Shown piece after piece: positions 43,762 through 52,294 of a stretch of DNA of 64,000 nucleotides. The notes under the pieces are model-generated. The model searched no databases and was not told the origin of the DNA. It worked only from the letters and a program-made list of their open reading frames with translations. The stretch spans positions 59,952 to 123,951 of the forward strand of contig JAKBCR010000001.1 of NCBI GenBank assembly GCA_021807675.1. The letters run 5' to 3'. Within the stretch, counting starts at the first letter, position 1. Every line of letters begins with the position of its first letter. The translations under genes were made by a program, and so were the position numbers. The DNA is from Pseudomonadota bacterium. GTDB lineage: Bacteria; Pseudomonadota; Gammaproteobacteria; Steroidobacterales; Steroidobacteraceae.

Positions 43762-44029
43762 TATTTTCGGCAGGCGAGGAACCGTCCACGGGGACGGCTC
43801 CTTGGGGAGCTCGGGACAGAGTCTGTCCTCCGGCATCCTGTCCCTCGGCGCATAGCCGCACATCAGGGTATCTCCCCGCCCCTCACTACGGCCTCGACCA
43901 GCGATCAGGCATCGCCTGACTCGCCAAACGACCGCGTCGTCCGAGCTTCTTGCAGTCATGGCGCGAGCCTGATTGCCCGATCGGGCGAGAGGAATACGTA
44001 TTTGGCGCAGGGCGGGCGTCAGCCTCAGT
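43762..44029. other. Gap upstream of the kinase, hairpins only
   Basis: It contains the short inverted repeat GGGACAG..CTGTCCC (about 43813-43852). No gene is credible here. The box at 43749-43761 is the only regulatory signal I can support. Confidence 0.3.
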
Positions 44030-44190
44030 AGTTGCCCATGTACCCCCGTTCACCCCGAAATCATGAAGCGGCACGAGCGCCACCCCAGGCACAGGATGTG
44101 CCCCGCCGCCAAGTGGCGGAGCTTCGGGCAAAAACCACGCTTTTTGCCCAAAGCAGCGCTCCGTTCGCGCAGGAGCCCGGATCCAGCGCT
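44030..44190. repeat. Modular palindromic repeat, copy 8
   Basis: It aligns with the copy at 7256-7515 and the reverse of 34000-34160: CACCCCGAAATCATGAAGCG, GGCACAGG..TGTGCCCCGCCGCC, the poly-A/T hairpin GGGCAAAAA..TTTTTGCCC (44126-44149) and the closing GGATCCAGCGCT. Between it and pncB (44191-44375) I recognise nothing. Confidence 0.8.
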
Positions 44191-44375
44191 TCTTACCAGG
44201 TGCGGACTAGGCGTATTCACGTATTGTTGGTTCCGAGTGTCGGGACCAGACTTTCAGCCAAGGACCTCCGTTGCTTACTCGCGGTATGGCCGCAGCTGCT
44301 CGGTACGCTCTCTCGCTACCCCCAGCTCAGGGCGTCGAATGAACGGTTGCACGATGCGCCATATCGCGAGCTTTT

Positions 44376-45731
44376 TTATTCAGCGCCTGCCGCCAGTGCC
44401 TCCAACGCAGCGGAGCGGATGACGGAAAAGGCGGCCGAGCCTCCGTCGTCCAACTGCAGCACGTACTTGGGCAAAGCCCGGATGTGCCGGCTGCAGTCTC
44501 TCCGGATCGTCTCCAGGGACGGCGATGTGGCGCTGGGTCGGCCGCTCTTCATGACTTCGGCGAGAAGGGGTGTGCCGGCGGCTCTCTCACCGTCGAGCAC
44601 GATCCGGTCGCGCAGCGCGACGCCGTCCGGGCCGTATTCGCGGAAGACCTGCTTGGCGCCAGGCCACGTCGCCTTGCCGGGCGAGCGCTTGCGACGCGGT
44701 CGGCCGGCGTACATCTGCAGCTTATACGCCATGTCGAGAGCCGGTGCGTCCGCCGAGACATCCAGCGAGGTTCCAACACCGAAGGCATCCGCCGGCGCCC
44801 CGGAGGAGACGAGCGCCGCGATCCGAAGCTCATCGAGCCCGCCGCTCAACACGATCCGGATGTCCTGACAGCCGTGCTCATCGAGGATCCGCCGCACGTC
44901 CTTTGCCAGGACCTCGAGATCGCCGCTGTCGATCCGCACCGAATCGATGCCGTGCGTCGAGCGCTGTGCCCTGAGCTCGCTCTGCAGACGCGCCACTCTT
45001 TCGGCGGCGTGCCCCGTGTCGTAGGTATCGATGAGCAGTGTCGTGTGCGCAGGCCTGCCCATCGTGAAGTTGCGGAACGCGCGATCCTCGTCATCGTGCG
45101 CCTCGATGTAGGAATGCGCCACGGTGCCGGAAATTGGAATTCCCCACCGGCGCCCGGCTTCCACGGTCGCCGTCGCATCGAAGCCCGCCAGATAAGCGGC
45201 GCGCGCCGCAAAGAGTGCCGCATCTCCCTCATGCGCGCGCCGCATGCCGAAATCGATCAGCCGGCGACCGCCGGCGGCCAGCACACAGCGGGCCGCCTTG
45301 CTCGCGATCAGCGTCTGAAAATGGATGATGTTGATGATCCGGCTCTCGAGCAGCTGCGCCTCGATGATGGGCGCCGTGACTCGCAGAATCGGCTCCTCGG
45401 CGAAGAAAGGGCTCCCCTCCGGCATGGCGTGCACCGTGCCCGTGAAGCGAAACGCGCCCAGGTAGTCGAGGAATGGCTGGGAGAACGAGCCTTGCCGGGC
45501 GAGGAACTCGAGCTGCGTCGCCGTGAAGCGCAGCGCCCCGATGAACTCCAGAGCCCGCTCGAGACCCGCGGCGATGAGGAAGCGGCGGGTCGGCGGGAGC
45601 CTGCGCACGAAGAGCTCGAACACGGCGGTCTCGCGCATGTCCTCGCCGAAATACGCGGCGGCCATGGTGAGCTGGTACAGATCCGTGAGCAGGGCGTCGG
45701 CGCTGCCCGGGATGCGAGTCATGTGTGGCAT
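44376..45731 (-). CDS. pncB: Nicotinate phosphoribosyltransferase
   Basis: A 451-residue NAD-salvage enzyme joining nicotinate and PRPP to nicotinate mononucleotide. N-terminal ALLTDLYQLTMAAAYF, DFGMRRAHEGDAAL, GTVAHSYIEAHDDE and VRIDSGDLEVLAKDVR are family-typical, with the PRPP/phosphate pocket near VLSGGLDE. Two nearby ATGs (45731, 45722) are both possible. It is divergent from the L,D-transpeptidase gene with a 60-base gap. A PRPP-synthetase-like gene lies at the far end of this neighbourhood. Confidence 0.94.
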   Translation of the reverse strand: MPHMTRIPGSADALLTDLYQLTMAAAYFGEDMRETAVFELFVRRLPPTRRFLIAAGLERALEFIGALRFTATQLEFLARQGSFSQPFLDYLGAFRFTGTVHAMPEGSPFFAEEPILRVTAPIIEAQLLESRIINIIHFQTLIASKAARCVLAAGGRRLIDFGMRRAHEGDAALFAARAAYLAGFDATATVEAGRRWGIPISGTVAHSYIEAHDDEDRAFRNFTMGRPAHTTLLIDTYDTGHAAERVARLQSELRAQRSTHGIDSVRIDSGDLEVLAKDVRRILDEHGCQDIRIVLSGGLDELRIAALVSSGAPADAFGVGTSLDVSADAPALDMAYKLQMYAGRPRRKRSPGKATWPGAKQVFREYGPDGVALRDRIVLDGERAAGTPLLAEVMKSGRPSATSPSLETIRRDCSRHIRALPKYVLQLDDGGSAAFSVIRSAALEALAAGAE

Positions 45732-45791
45732 GGGTCGGATAGGTAGAAAAGCGAATGCGGCGGGCCTGGCGGATACCGACAATACTCCTCG

Positions 45792-47375
45792 ATGCGGCAC
45801 AAGATCAGCGGCAGCGGATCGTCAGCGAGCATTCCGGTCGGCTGTGCAGCAATGCTGCTGCTCGCCGTGCTGGTTGCGTGCGCGGGATCGGGGCATCCCG
45901 CGACTGCAGCAAGACCCTCGTGCGCGGCTCCCACCCGGTCCTCGCTCACGTCCGCCGCTTTGAGCCTGGCGATGCGCGAGACCTGGAGCGCGCGCTTCCG
46001 GCAAGACGATCATGGCGCCCGAGGAGCGCTCCGCAACGCCTATGCCGCCGCGCAGGGGCCGCTGTGGCTCACCCACGGGCGTCCGACCCGAGAGGCGCTG
46101 GCGCTCCTGGCGATCCTTCGGGGGGCGGCAGCCTACGGACTGCAGCCGAAGGACTACGATGCGGCGCGCCTGTCGGCTCTCGCGACGGCGATGAGCGACG
46201 ACGATGTTTCCGACATCCGACGGACCTCGACCGCCTCCGGCGGTGATTCTTGCGACGTCGCGGCCGAAGCGCGATTCGACCTGGAACTTTCCGCGGCCGC
46301 GGTTGCCCTTGTCGCGGACCTGCACTACGGCCGGATCGACCCGCGCGCCGCGGGCTTCAATCTCGGCGAGCCCCGGCAGGAGGATCTCGATCTCCTCGCG
46401 GCGCTGCGGACCCTGGCCTCGTCCGACGATGTCGCTCGCTCGCTCGCGACCTACGAGCCGCAGTTCGAGCACTACCGGCTTCTCGAACGGGCGCTCGCGC
46501 ACTACCGCCGGCTTGCCGCCGGGAGCCCCGGAGACGCGCTGCTCGCCGCCCGCGTGCGCAAGATCGATCTCACCCTGGAGCGCTGGCGCTGGCTGCCCGC
46601 CTTTCGAACACCGCCGATCATCGTGAACATTCCCGATTTCCGGCTGTTCGCCTTCCGCCAGGTCGCGGACCGGGCCGCCGACATCCTGCAGATGAAGGTG
46701 ATCGTCGGCCGTGCGTTTCCGCGGACACGCACGCCGGTGTTCGTCGCCGCCATGACATCGGTGATCTTTCGCCCCTATTGGAACGTTCCCAGGGACATCA
46801 TGCTGAGGGAGATGCTGCCCAAGATGCGCGCGAGCCCCGATTACCTGACATCCAACCATCTCGAGATCGTCAGCACCGGACCGGGGACGGCCGTGCTGCC
46901 TCCGACGCAGGCGAGCCTCGCGGCACTCGAGGACGGCACGGCGCGGCTGCGACAGCGCCCTGGACCGGACAATGCGCTCGGACTCATCAAGTTCGATCTG
47001 CCCAACTCCCACGAGGTCTACCTGCATTCGACGCCGGCGCAGGAGCTCTTCCTGCGCTCCCGCCGCGCGTTCAGCCACGGCTGCATCCGGGTGAGCGATC
47101 CGGTGGCGCTCGCGGCCTATGTGCTGCGCGATACGCCCGGAGACTGGACGCCGGCCAGGATCGAGGCGGCCATGCACGGAACCGAGACCCGGCGGGTGCG
47201 GCTCGCCAAGCCGATCCGAGTGATGATCCTGTACGCCACCGTGCTCGCCAAGGAGAACGGTGAGGTACTCTTCTTCCACGATCTATACGGCCAGGACAGG
47301 CGGCTCGAGCAGTTGCTGGGCCTCGCCCCGGTGGCGAGCACGGTGAAACACACTCCCTTGCACGGATCGCCCTGA
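45792..47375 (+). CDS. L,D-transpeptidase (YcbB/LdtD type), periplasmic lipoprotein
   Basis: A 527-residue envelope enzyme making 3-3 peptidoglycan crosslinks or attaching proteins. The N-terminus has a hydrophobic segment ending in a possible lipobox (AVLVACAGS). A long N-terminal domain with a PG-binding-like helical region (RPTREALALLAILRGAAAYGLQPKDYD) precedes the YkuD catalytic domain (about 285-490). That domain has IVGRAFPRTRTPVF, VIFRPYWNVP, HSTP and SHGCIRV, with catalytic C431. Length and layout fit YcbB. 3-3 crosslinks are a known adaptation in dormant or stressed cells, in keeping with its neighbours. Confidence 0.92.
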   Translation: MRHKISGSGSSASIPVGCAAMLLLAVLVACAGSGHPATAARPSCAAPTRSSLTSAALSLAMRETWSARFRQDDHGARGALRNAYAAAQGPLWLTHGRPTREALALLAILRGAAAYGLQPKDYDAARLSALATAMSDDDVSDIRRTSTASGGDSCDVAAEARFDLELSAAAVALVADLHYGRIDPRAAGFNLGEPRQEDLDLLAALRTLASSDDVARSLATYEPQFEHYRLLERALAHYRRLAAGSPGDALLAARVRKIDLTLERWRWLPAFRTPPIIVNIPDFRLFAFRQVADRAADILQMKVIVGRAFPRTRTPVFVAAMTSVIFRPYWNVPRDIMLREMLPKMRASPDYLTSNHLEIVSTGPGTAVLPPTQASLAALEDGTARLRQRPGPDNALGLIKFDLPNSHEVYLHSTPAQELFLRSRRAFSHGCIRVSDPVALAAYVLRDTPGDWTPARIEAAMHGTETRRVRLAKPIRVMILYATVLAKENGEVLFFHDLYGQDRRLEQLLGLAPVASTVKHTPLHGSP

Positions 47376-47432
47376 AGTGCGTGGCTCGGCGCGGCCCGGG
47401 CGAGCGGCCGCGCGGGCGCGGATCTCCACGCT

Positions 47433-48059
47433 TTAGCCGCCGACCTTCTCCGGCTCCTGGTCCATGACCATGCGCACGAGCTGGGCGAGTGACGTGGCGC
47501 CGCTCTTTTCCATGACCCGCGCCCGGTGAATCTCCACGGTGCGCTGGCTCACCCCGAGCTCGTGAGCCATGATCTTGTTGGGCTTGCCCTGGGTCATGAG
47601 CGAGAGCACCTCCCGCTCGCGCGGGGTGAGCGACTCCAGCCGCTCGCGGATGCACTCGCGCTCCTTCAGCGCCGAGCGTGTCGTGCCGTCCTTGGCCAGT
47701 GCGCGCTGGACCCGGTCGATCAGCTCCTGGTCGCGGAAGGGCTTGGCGAGGAAGTCGAACGCGCCCTGCTGCATGGCTTCCACCGCCATCGGGATGTCGC
47801 CGTGGCCGGTGATGAAGATGACCGGAATGGTCGCGCCCCGCAGATTGAGCTCCCGCTGCAGCTCGAGACCGCTCATGCCCGGCATGCGCACATCGAGCAC
47901 CAGACATCCCGGCTGGCTCGGCCGGTAGGTCTCGAGGAACTCGGCGGCGGAGCCGAGTGGCTGGGATGCAAGGCCGACCGATTTCAGCAGCAGACGCAGG
48001 GAGTTGCGGACCGCGTTGTCATCGTCGACAACGAAGACGGTGGGGGTGGGCTCTTGCAT
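47433..48059 (-). CDS. FixJ-like LuxR-family response regulator
   Basis: A 208-residue regulator. The receiver (about 8-125) has VFVVDDDNAVRNSLRLLL, acceptor Asp in LVLDVRMPGMSG, TGHGDIPMAVEAM and DFLAKPF. The LuxR-type HTH (about 143-205) has SLTPREREVLSLMTQGKPNK and VEIHRARVMEK. This is the FixJ/TodT/NodW layout, which activates low-oxygen or aromatic-degradation genes in known systems. The start at 48059 is followed directly by the receiver; further upstream sequence is not domain-like. It lies 100-112 bases from an identical copy of the motif before the FixL-like kinase. Confidence 0.93.
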   Translation of the reverse strand: MQEPTPTVFVVDDDNAVRNSLRLLLKSVGLASQPLGSAAEFLETYRPSQPGCLVLDVRMPGMSGLELQRELNLRGATIPVIFITGHGDIPMAVEAMQQGAFDFLAKPFRDQELIDRVQRALAKDGTTRSALKERECIRERLESLTPREREVLSLMTQGKPNKIMAHELGVSQRTVEIHRARVMEKSGATSLAQLVRMVMDQEPEKVGG

Positions 48060-48158
48060 GGCGGGACTACCTACAACGGGGTCTGCTGCCGTCATTCTCG
48101 CTGCTTCGGCGGGTGGGCGGAAGGGCTGTAGTGTGGCCCGCCGCCCCGGCCGTGTCCC

Positions 48159-48171
48159 TAGGTATGTTCCG
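48159..48171. promoter_or_regulatory. FixJ-type box between the regulator and the LOG gene
   Basis: TAGGTATGTTCCG, identical to 43749-43761. It lies 100 bases before the FixJ-like gene and about 125 bases before the divergent LOG gene, so it could serve either or both. Confidence 0.5.
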
Positions 48172-48295
48172 CAGAGGTCCCCGGCAGGGTACATAGGCAG
48201 TTCTACGCATTCCGGCCTCCGGCCTGCGGCCCTAGCTTCTGACAAGCGCGGCGGTGGTCCGCGCAGAGCGTCCAGGCGATAGAAGGCGGTCCGCA

Positions 48296-49084
48296 GTGCC
48301 GGAACACAACCCACTCCCCGAGCTGGCGTACGAGCATCGGGCGTTCATCGAGAGCGATGAGGCGAGACCGCTGCGGATCCTGGCCGAGTATCTCGAGCCG
48401 CTGCATCGCTTTCAGCACGCCGGCATCCACGACACCATCGTGTTCTTCGGCTCGGCACGGCTCGCGCCCGGCGGGCCCCTGGGTCGCTACTACCAGGAGG
48501 CGCGTGAGCTCGCCAGGCTCATCACCGCATGGTCGAAATCGCTGCCATCCCATGCGCATCGTTATGTCATCTGCTCCGGAGGCGGCGGTGGCATCATGGA
48601 GGCGGCCAACCGCGGCGCCTCGGACGCGGGCGGCAAGACCGTCGGCCTTAACATCAGCCTCCCCAGTGAGCAGCTCCCAAATCCTTACATCACGCGCGAG
48701 CTCACGTTCGAATTCCACTACTTCTTCATGCGCAAGCTCTGGTTCGCGCACCTGGCCAGGGCGCTCGTCGCTTTCCCCGGCGGTTTCGGCACTTTGGATG
48801 AGCTGATGGAGATCTTGACGCTCGCCCAAACACGCAAACTCTCCCGACGGATTCCAGTGATCCTCTACGGCTCGGCCTACTGGCAGGAGATCCTCAATTT
48901 CGAGGCGCTGCGGCGGCACGGCATGATCGCCGATGAGGATCTGGGACTGTTCGAGTACGCCGAGGACCCGGAGGGTGCCTTGCGTAGCCTGCAGAAGCGA
49001 CTCGCGCAGGAGGCGAAGGAGGAGCCTTCGCCGGCGTTCGCTCACTCCCACCACGTATCCAAGCCGGATCAAATGAGGCCATAG
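48296..49084 (+). CDS. LOG-family protein (cytokinin riboside 5'-monophosphate phosphoribohydrolase-like)
   Basis: A 262-residue Rossmann-like protein with the LOG motifs GGGGGIMEAANRGA and PGGFGTLDELMEILTLAQ; the second is the nucleotide-binding PGGxGTxxE signature. Family members hydrolyse nucleoside monophosphates to base and ribose 5-phosphate. This is a long-form variant with an N-terminal helical extension of about 45 residues. GTG 48296 is chosen for the AGAAGG site 9 bases upstream. The beta-CASP nuclease gene follows with a 3-base gap, so the two are co-transcribed. Confidence 0.9.
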   Translation: MPEHNPLPELAYEHRAFIESDEARPLRILAEYLEPLHRFQHAGIHDTIVFFGSARLAPGGPLGRYYQEARELARLITAWSKSLPSHAHRYVICSGGGGGIMEAANRGASDAGGKTVGLNISLPSEQLPNPYITRELTFEFHYFFMRKLWFAHLARALVAFPGGFGTLDELMEILTLAQTRKLSRRIPVILYGSAYWQEILNFEALRRHGMIADEDLGLFEYAEDPEGALRSLQKRLAQEAKEEPSPAFAHSHHVSKPDQMRP

Positions 49085-49087
49085 CCC

Positions 49088-50446
49088 ATGCGCATGACTT
49101 TCCTCGGTGCCGCGGGAGCCGTCACCGGCTCGAAGTACCTGCTCGAGCTCGGCTCGCGGCGCGTGCTCGTCGACTGCGGTCTCTTTCAGGGAGTGAAGCG
49201 CCTGCGCGAGCGCAACTGGCAGCCGCTGCCGCTCGATCCGCGATCACTGGATGCGGTGCTGCTCACCCACGCGCACATCGATCACTCCGGTTATCTGCCG
49301 GTGATCGCCCGGGAGGGCTACCGCGGCCCGGTGTACTGCACCGACGCGACCCGAAGGCTCCTCTCGATCATGCTGCCCGATGCCGCGCGGCTACAGGAAG
49401 AGGAGGCGGAGTTTGCCAACCGGCACGGCTTCTCCAAGCACGCCCCGGCACGGCCGCTCTACACCGAGGCCGATGCGCGCGCGGCGCTCGCGCTGCTGCA
49501 CCCGGTAGCGCCGCATTCCGACCTTGCCATATGCGCCGAGGCTCGCGCGAGCTATTCGCATGCGGGGCATCTCCTCGGCGCCGCCTCGATCCGGATCGAG
49601 GCGCAGGGGGAGAGCATTCTCTTCTCCGGTGATCTCGGGCGCATGCGCGACCCGCTGATGCGGGCGCCCGATCCGCCTCCCGCGGCCGACTGGGTCGTGA
49701 TCGAATCGACGTATGGCAACCGGCTGCACTCGGGTGTCGATCCGGAAGCGGAGCTCGCCCCACCGCTCGATCGGGCGCTCGCGCGCGGCGGCGTGGTCGT
49801 CGTTCCGACCTTTGCCGTCGGGCGCGCGCAGCTTCTCCTGCATCTGATCGCGCGCCTGAAAGCCAGGGGGGCGATTCCCGACGCGCCCGTTTACCTCAAC
49901 AGTCCCATGGCCGAAGACGCAACGCCGCTCTACCAGGATTATCCGGACGAGCACCGGCTGGGCGCCGCGGAGCTCGCGGCAATGTCGCGCGTAGCGCACT
50001 TCGTCAAAAGCGTCGAGGAATCGAAGGCGCTCAACACCCGCGTGGGCCCTATGATCATCCTGTCGGCGAGCGGCATGGCGACGGGCGGGCGTGTGCTGCA
50101 TCACCTCAAGGCCTTCGCTCCCGATGAGCGAACGCTCATTCTCTTCACGGGTTTCCAGGCCGCCGGCACTCGGGGCGCGGCGCTCCTCGCCGGCGCCGAT
50201 ACCATCAAGATCCACGGCGAGTGGGTTCCGGTTCGCGCGCAGGTGCTGCAGCTTCATGGCACCTCGAGCCACGCCGATTATCGTGAGCTCGTCGCCTGGC
50301 TGGCCGGCTCGCCGCGAGTGCCTCGGCGGGTCTTTGTCACCCACGGTGAGCCCGCCGCATCCGACGCGCTGCGTCAGCACTTGCGCCGGGCGCTCGACGC
50401 CGAGGTGACGGTGCCTGAGCAGGGAGAGCGCTTCTCCACTCTTTGA
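49088..50446 (+). CDS. Beta-CASP metallo-beta-lactamase RNase-like protein
   Basis: A 452-residue MBL-fold hydrolase of the CPSF73/YsH1-like group: FLGAAGAVTGSKYLLE, zinc motif H61-A-H63-I-D65-H66, YSHAGHLLGAASI, FSGDLGR, then the beta-CASP part (VPTFAVGRAQLLLHL, LSASGMATGGRVLHHL, LHGTSSHADYRELVAWL). Bacterial homologues are annotated as RNA-processing exonucleases; the true substrate is unknown. It follows the LOG gene by 3 bases. Downstream is a dense hairpin block between convergent genes. Confidence 0.93.
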   Translation: MRMTFLGAAGAVTGSKYLLELGSRRVLVDCGLFQGVKRLRERNWQPLPLDPRSLDAVLLTHAHIDHSGYLPVIAREGYRGPVYCTDATRRLLSIMLPDAARLQEEEAEFANRHGFSKHAPARPLYTEADARAALALLHPVAPHSDLAICAEARASYSHAGHLLGAASIRIEAQGESILFSGDLGRMRDPLMRAPDPPPAADWVVIESTYGNRLHSGVDPEAELAPPLDRALARGGVVVVPTFAVGRAQLLLHLIARLKARGAIPDAPVYLNSPMAEDATPLYQDYPDEHRLGAAELAAMSRVAHFVKSVEESKALNTRVGPMIILSASGMATGGRVLHHLKAFAPDERTLILFTGFQAAGTRGAALLAGADTIKIHGEWVPVRAQVLQLHGTSSHADYRELVAWLAGSPRVPRRVFVTHGEPAASDALRQHLRRALDAEVTVPEQGERFSTL

Positions 50447-50449
50447 CGG

Positions 50450-50808
50450 CCGCCGCAGGGCGAGGCGGTGCTTTGCTCGGCCCGTCCTGGGGCTCGCCCC
50501 TTCGGGGCCGTCAAGCGCTGAGGCGCTTGACGTTGCAGATCGCTTCAGGCGATCTGCTCGGGGCCGACGCTGCGCGTCGTCATGAATCGCTCCAGGCGAT
50601 TCATTCAGCGAAGCACTGCTTCGCTCCGCCGAGCGAGCCTCGGGCAAAAAGCCGCGCTTTTTGCCCGAGGCTCGCGTGGATCGCGCAGGGCGCGACGCAG
50701 GCGTCGCACGGCTGGCCATGGCGGGACACCCCGGGCAGGCCCGGTCGGACCCGGGACGTGCGCGGAGCAGGGACTGCGCAGCGCAATGCCCGGATGCAGC
50801 GCGTCATA
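50450..50808. repeat. Modular palindromic repeat, copy 9 (hairpin array)
   Basis: Five hairpins in a row: 50510-50531 (GTCAAGCGC arms), 50535-50557 (GCAGATCGC), 50583-50603 (TGAATCGC), 50608-50624 (GCGAAGC) and 50633-50675, which has a perfect 18-base stem starting GCGAGCCTCGGGC plus AAAAA. Then follow the CATGGCGGGACACCCCGGGC and TGCGCGGAGCAGGGACTGCG blocks shared with copy 1. It fills the whole gap between the convergent nuclease and hemN genes. Confidence 0.85.
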
Positions 50809-50809
50809 A

Positions 50810-52207
50810 CTAAATGACTTTGGAGAACCGGGGCGGCTCGGCAGCGTCGGCGCGCGGGCCGATGTAATGATCGAAGCACATCGCCAGGAGCCGCAGCAAC
50901 AGCTGACCGCGATCGGTCGCCCTGATCTCACGCGCGCCTATCGTGACGAGGCCGTCGGCCCCCAGTGGGCCGAGCTTCGCGAGCGCTTCGGCGAAATACT
51001 CGCCAAATACGATATGGTGGCGCTCTTCCACGGCGCGGACGTCGACGACGCCCTGGCACATGATGCGCTGGATCACATCCGCCCGCACGATGTCATCGAA
51101 GCTCGCGACGAGTCCGCGCCAGATCGGCAGCCGTCCGTCATCCAGGGCTCCTTCCCAATGCTGCAGGTCGCGATGGTTCTGGCTGAAGCAGTCACTCACG
51201 TGACTGATGGCGCTGACGCCGAGGCCGATCAGGTCGCAATCGGCGTGGGTGGTGTAGCCCATGAAGTTGCGGTGCAGGTCGCCGCGCTCGCGCGCGCGTG
51301 CAAGGTCGTCCTCGGGCAGCGCGAAGTGATCGAGCCCGATGTAACGGTAGCCCGCGGCACCGAGTGCTTCGATGGCCAGGCGCAGCAAAGCGAGGCGCGT
51401 CTCGGCATTCGGCAGTGCGGCGGCGTCGAGCTGCCGCTGCGCTTTGAAGAGCTGGGGCAGATGCGCATATCCGTACACTGCCACCCGGTCCGGCCGCGCG
51501 CCGATCACCGCGCTCAGCGTGCGACCGAACCCCTCGACCGTCTGCCGGGGGAGCCCGTAGAGCAGGTCGACGTTGATCGACTGGAAGCCGCGCTCGCGGC
51601 ACTGCGCGATCGCCTCGAGTGTCTGTGCCTCGCTCTGGATGCGGTTGACGGCGCGCTGCACCTGCGGATCGAAGTCCTGCACGCCGAAGCTTGCGCGGTT
51701 GAAGCCGAGTCGCGCCAGGGTATCGATGAACTCGACCGTGAGAAAGCGCGGATCCAGCTCGACCGAATAGTCTCTCTCGGCGCTCGAGGTCAGGAAGAAA
51801 CCGCGGCCAAGCCCGTCGACGAGCCGTGAAAGTTGCTCGGGGCGGAGAAAGTTCGGCGTGCCGCCACCGAGGTGCAGCTGGCGCACGGGGCGGTTCTTGC
51901 CGAACAGCGACGCGACGAGCGCGATCTCGCGCGCGAGAGGGTCCAGGTACCGATCCGCCGCGGCGTGATCGCGCGTGATGAGGCGGTTGCAGCCGCAGTA
52001 GAAGCAGGGATTCTCGCAAAATGGAATATGGACATAAAGGGAGAGGGGCGCCTCGGCCCCAGAGTGACCGGACAGGACGTGACGCCGGTACTCGGCTTCG
52101 CCGAAATCGGGCCTGAACTCGCGCGCCGTGGGATAGGACGTGTAACGCGGACCTGCCATGTCGTAACGCCGCAGCAGGTCGGCATCGAGCTGCGCGAAGG
52201 GTCTCAT
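50810..52207 (-). CDS. hemN: Oxygen-independent coproporphyrinogen III oxidase
   Basis: A 465-residue radical SAM enzyme that decarboxylates coproporphyrinogen III without oxygen, the heme step needed in anaerobic growth. Cluster cysteines C64, C68 and C71 lie in PFCENPCFYCGC. LHLGGGTPNFL, DPRFLTVEF, YGLPRQT and GLDHFALPEDDLA follow, and the TTHADCDLIGLGVSAIS segment is typical of true HemN, unlike HemW. The start at 52207 (MRPFAQLDADLLRRYDMAGPRY) fits the family; an AGGAGG lies 13 bases upstream, further than usual. It is divergent from the APH-AAA gene, with a possible FNR-type box between. Confidence 0.96.
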   Translation of the reverse strand: MRPFAQLDADLLRRYDMAGPRYTSYPTAREFRPDFGEAEYRRHVLSGHSGAEAPLSLYVHIPFCENPCFYCGCNRLITRDHAAADRYLDPLAREIALVASLFGKNRPVRQLHLGGGTPNFLRPEQLSRLVDGLGRGFFLTSSAERDYSVELDPRFLTVEFIDTLARLGFNRASFGVQDFDPQVQRAVNRIQSEAQTLEAIAQCRERGFQSINVDLLYGLPRQTVEGFGRTLSAVIGARPDRVAVYGYAHLPQLFKAQRQLDAAALPNAETRLALLRLAIEALGAAGYRYIGLDHFALPEDDLARARERGDLHRNFMGYTTHADCDLIGLGVSAISHVSDCFSQNHRDLQHWEGALDDGRLPIWRGLVASFDDIVRADVIQRIMCQGVVDVRAVEERHHIVFGEYFAEALAKLGPLGADGLVTIGAREIRATDRGQLLLRLLAMCFDHYIGPRADAAEPPRFSKVI

Positions 52208-52268
52208 TGATGAACCGTAACGCCCTCCTGGCGGCGGCGAATCAGGAATTGTGCCTATCGGTCGCCGC

Positions 52269-52282
52269 CGGATTTGGATCAA
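52269..52282 (-). promoter_or_regulatory. Possible FNR/Anr-type box before hemN
   Basis: CGGAT-TTGG-ATCAA has one perfect half of the TTGAT-N4-ATCAA consensus and one degenerate half. It lies about 62-75 bases before the hemN start. FNR control of hemN is known in many bacteria. Chance occurrence cannot be excluded. Confidence 0.3.
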
Positions 52283-52294
52283 GATACGAGCTCG

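Noticed and set aside
45740..45753. TAGGTAGAAAAGC between pncB and the L,D-transpeptidase as another FixJ-type box
   Set aside because: Only the TAGGTAG half matches; the TTCC half is absent.
50440..50820. Small protein genes with KKRGFLPEA-like peptides in the hairpin block
   Set aside because: Similar peptides appear wherever the poly-A/T hairpin module occurs; they reflect the repeat, not a gene.
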